Of a stretch of 10,169 nucleotides of DNA, positions 6,733 through 10,169 are shown in pieces; the first letter of the stretch is position 1, and each line of letters opens with the position of its first letter. The stretch is taken from NCBI GenBank assembly GCA_003648845.1, contig QMQA01000020.1, forward strand, positions 1 to 10,169. The letters are read 5' to 3'. The notes under the pieces are model-generated. The model was given only the letters and a program-made list of their open reading frames with translations. It did not search any database and was not told the origin of the DNA. The DNA comes from Candidatus Aerophobota bacterium (GTDB lineage: Bacteria; Aerophobota; Aerophobia; Aerophobales; B3-G15). Both the position numbers and the translations under genes were made by a program.

Positions 6733-7873
6733 AAAAATTCCCTGCAGCATAATGAGAGGAGGAACAAGTAAGGGAGTATTTTTCTGGGAAAAAGACCTTC
6801 CTGCAGATAAGAGAATAAAAGATAAAGTAATTTTATTTATCTTTGGTTCTCCGGATTCCCGACAGATAAACGGTCTTGGTGGAGCAGATCCCTTAACAAG
6901 CAAGTGTGCCATAATCTCTCCTTCTTCTCAAAAAGAGGCTGATATAGATTACACCATTGGAAATGTAAGCATTACCAGACCCCTGGTGGATTACTCTTCC
7001 AACTGTGGTAACCTCTCTGCGGCAGTGGCAGCATTTGCTGTTGATGAGGGATTAACAAAACCCTCAGAGCCTGTCAGTTATGTTAGAATGTTTAATACCA
7101 ACACCAGAAAAATTATTCTGGCGGAGGTTCCCACAAAAAAGGGGAAGTTTTTCAGTGAGGGTAGCTACAGTATATCAGGAGTTCCCGGGAAAGGTTCCAA
7201 AATACTGCTTGATTTTAAAAATACAGCCGGCTCTGTCACTGGAAAGCTTTTACCTACAGGAAATGTTAAAGATACTATCAGGTTATCCGATAAAACCGAA
7301 CTTGAGATATCCATTGTTGATATTGCCACTCCCATGGTTTTTGTAAGGGCTAAAGATCTGGGCTTAAAAGGATATGAGCTTCCTGCTGAGATTAACTCAA
7401 ATCTTTCTCTTTTGCAAAAATTAGAGGAAATAAGAGGTCGGACAGCTGAAATAATTAAAGTAGTGGACAACTGGCAAAGGGCTGCCAGTTTAATTCCAGC
7501 TACTCCAAAGATTGCTTTTGTCTCTCCTCCCCAGGATTATGAAGACTTTTATCACCACCGGGTTTTATCTAGGGACATTGATTTTACCTCCCGCATCATG
7601 TCCATGCAAAAAGCTCATAAAGCCTATGCCGTAACAGGGTCAATTTGCACAGCTGTGGCAGCAAAGATAAAGGGAACCCTGGTAAATGAGGCTCTTGCTC
7701 AGAAAAAAGAGGGATTTATCAAATTTGGACATGCTTCAGGAACAATAGAAATAGAGATAGAAGTTGAGGAAGAAAAAGGAACGATGATGGTAAAAAAAGC
7801 TGCTGTTGGCAGGACAGCAAGAAGAATTATGGATGGGTTTGCCTTTGTTCCTGGAACTTTGTTTGAGGAGTGA
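6725..7873 (+). CDS. PrpF-family isomerase (aconitate or methylaconitate cis-trans isomerase-like)
   Basis: This 382-residue protein belongs to the PrpF family, in the diaminopimelate-epimerase fold. The family moves or flips C=C bonds in unsaturated tri- and dicarboxylates: 2-methylaconitate cis-trans isomerase PrpF, aconitate isomerase activity, 3-methylitaconate isomerase and 4-oxalomesaconate isomerase. Seen: MRGGTSKG at 10-17, GGADPLTSK at 52-60 with the conserved catalytic-type Lys60, SSNCGNLSA at 91-99 with Cys94, and RTARRIMDG at 363-371. Length is normal. No prpB, prpC or prpD is nearby, so a methylcitrate-cycle role is not supported. With an aconitase-type hydratase, isocitrate dehydrogenase and a tricarboxylate transporter in the same operon, trans-/cis-aconitate interconversion is the best guess. 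3-Methylitaconate isomerisation is the main alternative. Its ATG lies within the end of icd, indicating translational coupling, and its stop is three bases before the flavoprotein start. Confidence 0.9.
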   Translation: MGKKIPCSIMRGGTSKGVFFWEKDLPADKRIKDKVILFIFGSPDSRQINGLGGADPLTSKCAIISPSSQKEADIDYTIGNVSITRPLVDYSSNCGNLSAAVAAFAVDEGLTKPSEPVSYVRMFNTNTRKIILAEVPTKKGKFFSEGSYSISGVPGKGSKILLDFKNTAGSVTGKLLPTGNVKDTIRLSDKTELEISIVDIATPMVFVRAKDLGLKGYELPAEINSNLSLLQKLEEIRGRTAEIIKVVDNWQRAASLIPATPKIAFVSPPQDYEDFYHHRVLSRDIDFTSRIMSMQKAHKAYAVTGSICTAVAAKIKGTLVNEALAQKKEGFIKFGHASGTIEIEIEVEEEKGTMMVKKAAVGRTARRIMDGFAFVPGTLFEE

Positions 7874-7876
7874 TAA

Positions 7877-9487
7877 ATGAGCTATCCGGAGAAGATGCGG
7901 GAGAGCATTCGTATCTTAGAAAGCACAAGAGAAAAAAGGAGAAAACAAGAGATTCCCCTTTTATCTTTACAGGAAAGGAATGAATTAATTAAAACTTACC
8001 ACCCCCAACACAGAGAAGGAACACAGCGAAAACTGAAAGTTGGGGTAAATAAGGGACAGCTCGTTCCCAATGAGATTGCCGACCTTTTTGAAAGCAAAAG
8101 CTTGATTGATCCAAACGAGGTAGATCTTGACCATCCTGACTACCAAACTGATGTCTTAGTAGTCGGGGGTGGAGGAGGAGGAGCTTCTGCTGCCCTGGTA
8201 GCTCAGGAAAATGGAGCAGATGTAATTTTAATTACCAAACTTCGGTTTGGAGACTCCAACACAATTATGTCTGAAGGAGGAATTCAGGCAGCAGTGGATG
8301 AGTTTGACTCACCCGCCCTGCATTATTTAGATACCATGGGTGGGGGAGGATTTGTTAATATTCCAGAGCTGGTAAAGGCTCTTGTCCTTGATGCTCCAGA
8401 GGTTTTAAAATGGCTAATTGATCTGGGAGTGATGTTTGATCGCACTGATAATGAAAGAAATATCCTTAGCTCTTTTGCCGGAGGTCAATGCAGGAGAAGA
8501 GTCCACTCCTGTGCTGACTACTCAGGTCTTGATATGATGAGGATCCTGAGAGATGAGGTGTATAACAGAGGTATTGAGGTAATAGAATTTCTTCCCGCTG
8601 TAGAGTTAATCCTGGACGATAACCGAACCTGCTGCGGAGTGGTAGCGGTGGACCTTGAAACAGAGAAAAAATTTGTGATTGTGGCAAAAGCTGTGATTCT
8701 GGCTACTGGTGGTTCCGGGCGTCTCCATTATCAGAACTTCCCCACCACAAACCACTATGGAGCAACCGGTGATGGTTTAGTAATAGCTAACAGGGCAGGG
8801 GCAAAGATTATTTTTATGGACGCCATTCAGTTTCACCCAACAGGAACTTTATATCCTGAACATTTATTCGGACTTTTAGTTACAGAAGCTTTCCGCGGTT
8901 GGGGAGCTCATCTGGTGAACTCGGAGGGAGAAAGATTTATTAATGAACTGGAAAAAAGGGATATTACCGCCTCTGCTATAATCAGAGAAGTTGATTATAA
9001 GAAAAAAGGTGTTTGTACCCCCACAGGCAGAGAAGGCGTCTGGCTGGATACACCTCTGGTAGAGATAATTAATGGAAAGGGAACAATAAAACGCATCTTT
9101 CCCCACCTTCACCATCGCTTTCAAGGCTTCGGGATAGATATTACCAGGGAACCCCTCCTGGTCTATCCTACTATCCATTATCAAAACGGAGGAATTTTAA
9201 TTAACCAGGAAGGGGAAAGTTCGGTAAAGGACTTATTTGTGGCAGGTGAAGCTTCTGGCGGTGTCCATGGAAGAAATAGATTGGGTGGTAATTCTTTGCT
9301 GGATATTTTTGTTTTTGGAAGAAGAGCAGGTAAAAACGCTGCCTTAAGGGCAAAGAGGAAAAAGATAGGAAAGTTAACTCTTGAGCACGTAATAGATTAT
9401 GAAAGGCAGCTGAAAGAAATGGGGATATTACGCGAGATCCCTTCCCCAGTCCTCATTCCGGACTATCGGTTTGGAAAGGCCCTTTAG
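7877..9487 (+). CDS. Fumarate reductase/succinate dehydrogenase-type flavoprotein
   Basis: This 536-residue FAD enzyme oxidises or reduces the CH-CH bond of a carboxylic acid. An 85-90-residue charged N-terminal extension precedes the FAD-binding DVLVVGGGGGGASAA (92-106). A second FAD motif is ATGGSGRLH (276-284). Catalytic residues known from soluble fumarate reductase are all present: His320 (HPTG), Glu337, Arg340, proton-donor Arg361, His434 and Arg468 (NRLGGN). The spacing Glu-3-Arg-21-Arg is identical to Shewanella Fcc3. Where Sdh/Frd have the His that carries covalent FAD (SHT), this protein has SNT with Asn128, so FAD should be non-covalent, as in soluble fumarate reductases and aspartate oxidase. 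It lacks a signal peptide and ends earlier than FrdA (about 600), so it is probably cytoplasmic. Its partner is the Fe-S protein 12 bases downstream. Substrate candidates are tricarballylate/aconitate (TcuA-like) or fumarate/succinate; L-aspartate oxidase is less likely given the Fe-S partner. Confidence 0.88.
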   Translation: MSYPEKMRESIRILESTREKRRKQEIPLLSLQERNELIKTYHPQHREGTQRKLKVGVNKGQLVPNEIADLFESKSLIDPNEVDLDHPDYQTDVLVVGGGGGGASAALVAQENGADVILITKLRFGDSNTIMSEGGIQAAVDEFDSPALHYLDTMGGGGFVNIPELVKALVLDAPEVLKWLIDLGVMFDRTDNERNILSSFAGGQCRRRVHSCADYSGLDMMRILRDEVYNRGIEVIEFLPAVELILDDNRTCCGVVAVDLETEKKFVIVAKAVILATGGSGRLHYQNFPTTNHYGATGDGLVIANRAGAKIIFMDAIQFHPTGTLYPEHLFGLLVTEAFRGWGAHLVNSEGERFINELEKRDITASAIIREVDYKKKGVCTPTGREGVWLDTPLVEIINGKGTIKRIFPHLHHRFQGFGIDITREPLLVYPTIHYQNGGILINQEGESSVKDLFVAGEASGGVHGRNRLGGNSLLDIFVFGRRAGKNAALRAKRKKIGKLTLEHVIDYERQLKEMGILREIPSPVLIPDYRFGKAL

Positions 9488-9499
9488 TGAGGATTACTG

Positions 9500-10169
9500 A
9501 TGAGCAAAAGTAAAGATGAAATGGTAACCATTTACATTTTTGGTAAACGGCATAAAGTCCCCAAAACCCTCACTGTCCAGAAGGCTATGGAATATGTGGG
9601 CTACAGGTTCATCAGAAATTGTGGCTGCCGGGGAGGAGTGTGTGGAGCCTGTTTGATTACTTACCGGATCAGGGGAAATTATAAACTGGAGAATGCTTTG
9701 GCCTGTCAGACTTCAGTAGAAGAAGGGATGGAGATTACCCAGGTCCCCTTTGTGCCTGCCAAGAAAAGTCTTTATGATCTGAAAGAGATCCCTGATGTGG
9801 AAGCTGCTGTAAAAGAATATTATCCCGAAGTATTTAGATGCTTAGCCTGCAATACCTGCACAAAGGCCTGCCCCCAGGATATTGAAGTTATGGAATATAT
9901 TCAGGCAATAATAAAAGGAGAGTATCAAAAGGCATCTGAGCTTTCTTTTCCCTGTATAATGTGCGGGAGTTGTGTAGCAAGATGCCCGGCAGAGATTTCT
10001 CAGCCCAATGTTTCACTCCTTGTAAGGAGAATATTCGTTCGCCAGAGTCTTCCTGTGCCAGAGAATGTTTCCCGCCGGGTAGAAGAGATTAAACAGGGAA
10101 AATTTGACCAAATAATAGATGAGCTTGTAGATATGGATATTGAAAGAATAAAAGAGATTTATTCTCAAA
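9500..10169 (+). CDS. 2Fe-2S / double 4Fe-4S electron-transfer subunit (partial, runs off window)
   Basis: The frame opens with ATG at 9500 and stays open for 223 codons to the window edge, so the C-terminus is missing. An N-terminal ferredoxin-like domain has Cys43, Cys48, Cys51 and Cys69 (CRGGVCGAC, then ALACQ), the SdhB-style 2Fe-2S pattern, plus an extra Cys41. It is followed by two CxxCxxCxxxCP clusters: Cys114/117/120/124 (CLACNTCTKACP) and Cys152/155/158/162 (CIMCGSCVARCP). The order matches SdhB/FrdB and the N-terminal half of thiol:fumarate reductase TfrB. However, both C-terminal clusters have the full four-Cys HdrC/GlpC-like pattern rather than SdhB's irregular second motif. It should pass electrons between the upstream flavoprotein and an unknown partner (quinone, ferredoxin, thiol or flavin enzyme). 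No membrane segment is visible in the part present. The remaining C-terminus or the next gene would name the electron carrier. Confidence 0.87.
   Translation, partial: MSKSKDEMVTIYIFGKRHKVPKTLTVQKAMEYVGYRFIRNCGCRGGVCGACLITYRIRGNYKLENALACQTSVEEGMEITQVPFVPAKKSLYDLKEIPDVEAAVKEYYPEVFRCLACNTCTKACPQDIEVMEYIQAIIKGEYQKASELSFPCIMCGSCVARCPAEISQPNVSLLVRRIFVRQSLPVPENVSRRVEEIKQGKFDQIIDELVDMDIERIKEIYSQ

Noticed and set aside
58..7873. Nicotinate-type branch with methylitaconate isomerase plus dimethylmalate dehydratase
   Set aside because: The same two families occur in that pathway, but no B12-dependent methyleneglutarate mutase or dimethylmalate lyase is in the window, and isocitrate dehydrogenase has no role there.
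7877..9487. L-aspartate oxidase (NadB)
   Set aside because: Non-covalent FAD and size would fit, but there is a dedicated Fe-S partner and no nadA or nadC nearby; the fumarate-reductase-type context is stronger.

Overview
The window carries ten genes or gene remnants, all on the + strand and mostly separated by 0-40 bases. It reads as one catabolic operon, or two adjoining transcription units, for uptake and metabolism of a tricarboxylic acid. The DNA is moderately AT-rich by eye. Arginine is often AGA/AGG, and most genes have strong purine-rich ribosome binding sites. Together with the iron-sulfur and flavin enzymes this suggests an anaerobic bacterium. Synergistota, Atribacterota or Clostridia-like Bacillota would fit, but there is no rRNA or other phylogenetic marker here and the lineage is unresolved.

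Layout. (1) 58-1811: large and small subunits of an aconitase-superfamily hydro-lyase of the LeuCD/HacAB type, overlapping by one base. (2) 1812-1946: a leader with a hairpin directly against the next ribosome binding site. (3) 1947-5032: a complete tripartite tricarboxylate transporter. The order is binding protein (TctC), a strong hairpin, small membrane subunit (TctB), large membrane subunit (TctA). (4) 5069-5444: a broken gene for an epoxyqueuosine-reductase-like iron-sulfur protein, with an N-terminal piece and a C-terminal cysteine motif in different frames and the middle missing. (5) 5476-6732: NADP-type isocitrate dehydrogenase. (6) 6725-7873: a PrpF-family cis-trans or double-bond isomerase. 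(7) 7877-9487: a fumarate-reductase-like flavoprotein. (8) 9500 to the window end: its probable 2Fe-2S / double 4Fe-4S electron-transfer partner, cut off by the window edge. No RNA genes, mobile elements or CRISPR arrays were seen.

How the genes may work together (inference). TctABC imports a tricarboxylate. The PrpF-like enzyme could interconvert trans- and cis-aconitate. The LeuCD-like enzyme would hydrate cis-aconitate to isocitrate, and isocitrate dehydrogenase would give 2-oxoglutarate, CO2 and NADPH. The flavoprotein and its Fe-S partner would join at the aconitate level, either oxidising tricarballylate to aconitate (as TcuA/TcuB do in Salmonella) or reducing aconitate to tricarballylate or fumarate to succinate as an electron sink. 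The flavoprotein keeps all the fumarate-reductase catalytic residues, but has Asn where membrane Sdh/Frd enzymes have the His that binds FAD covalently; this favours reduction. The main competing reading is a branched dicarboxylate route of the methylitaconate/dimethylmalate type, because the same two families (PrpF-like isomerase and LeuCD-like hydratase) occur together there. The true isocitrate dehydrogenase in the operon argues for aconitate.
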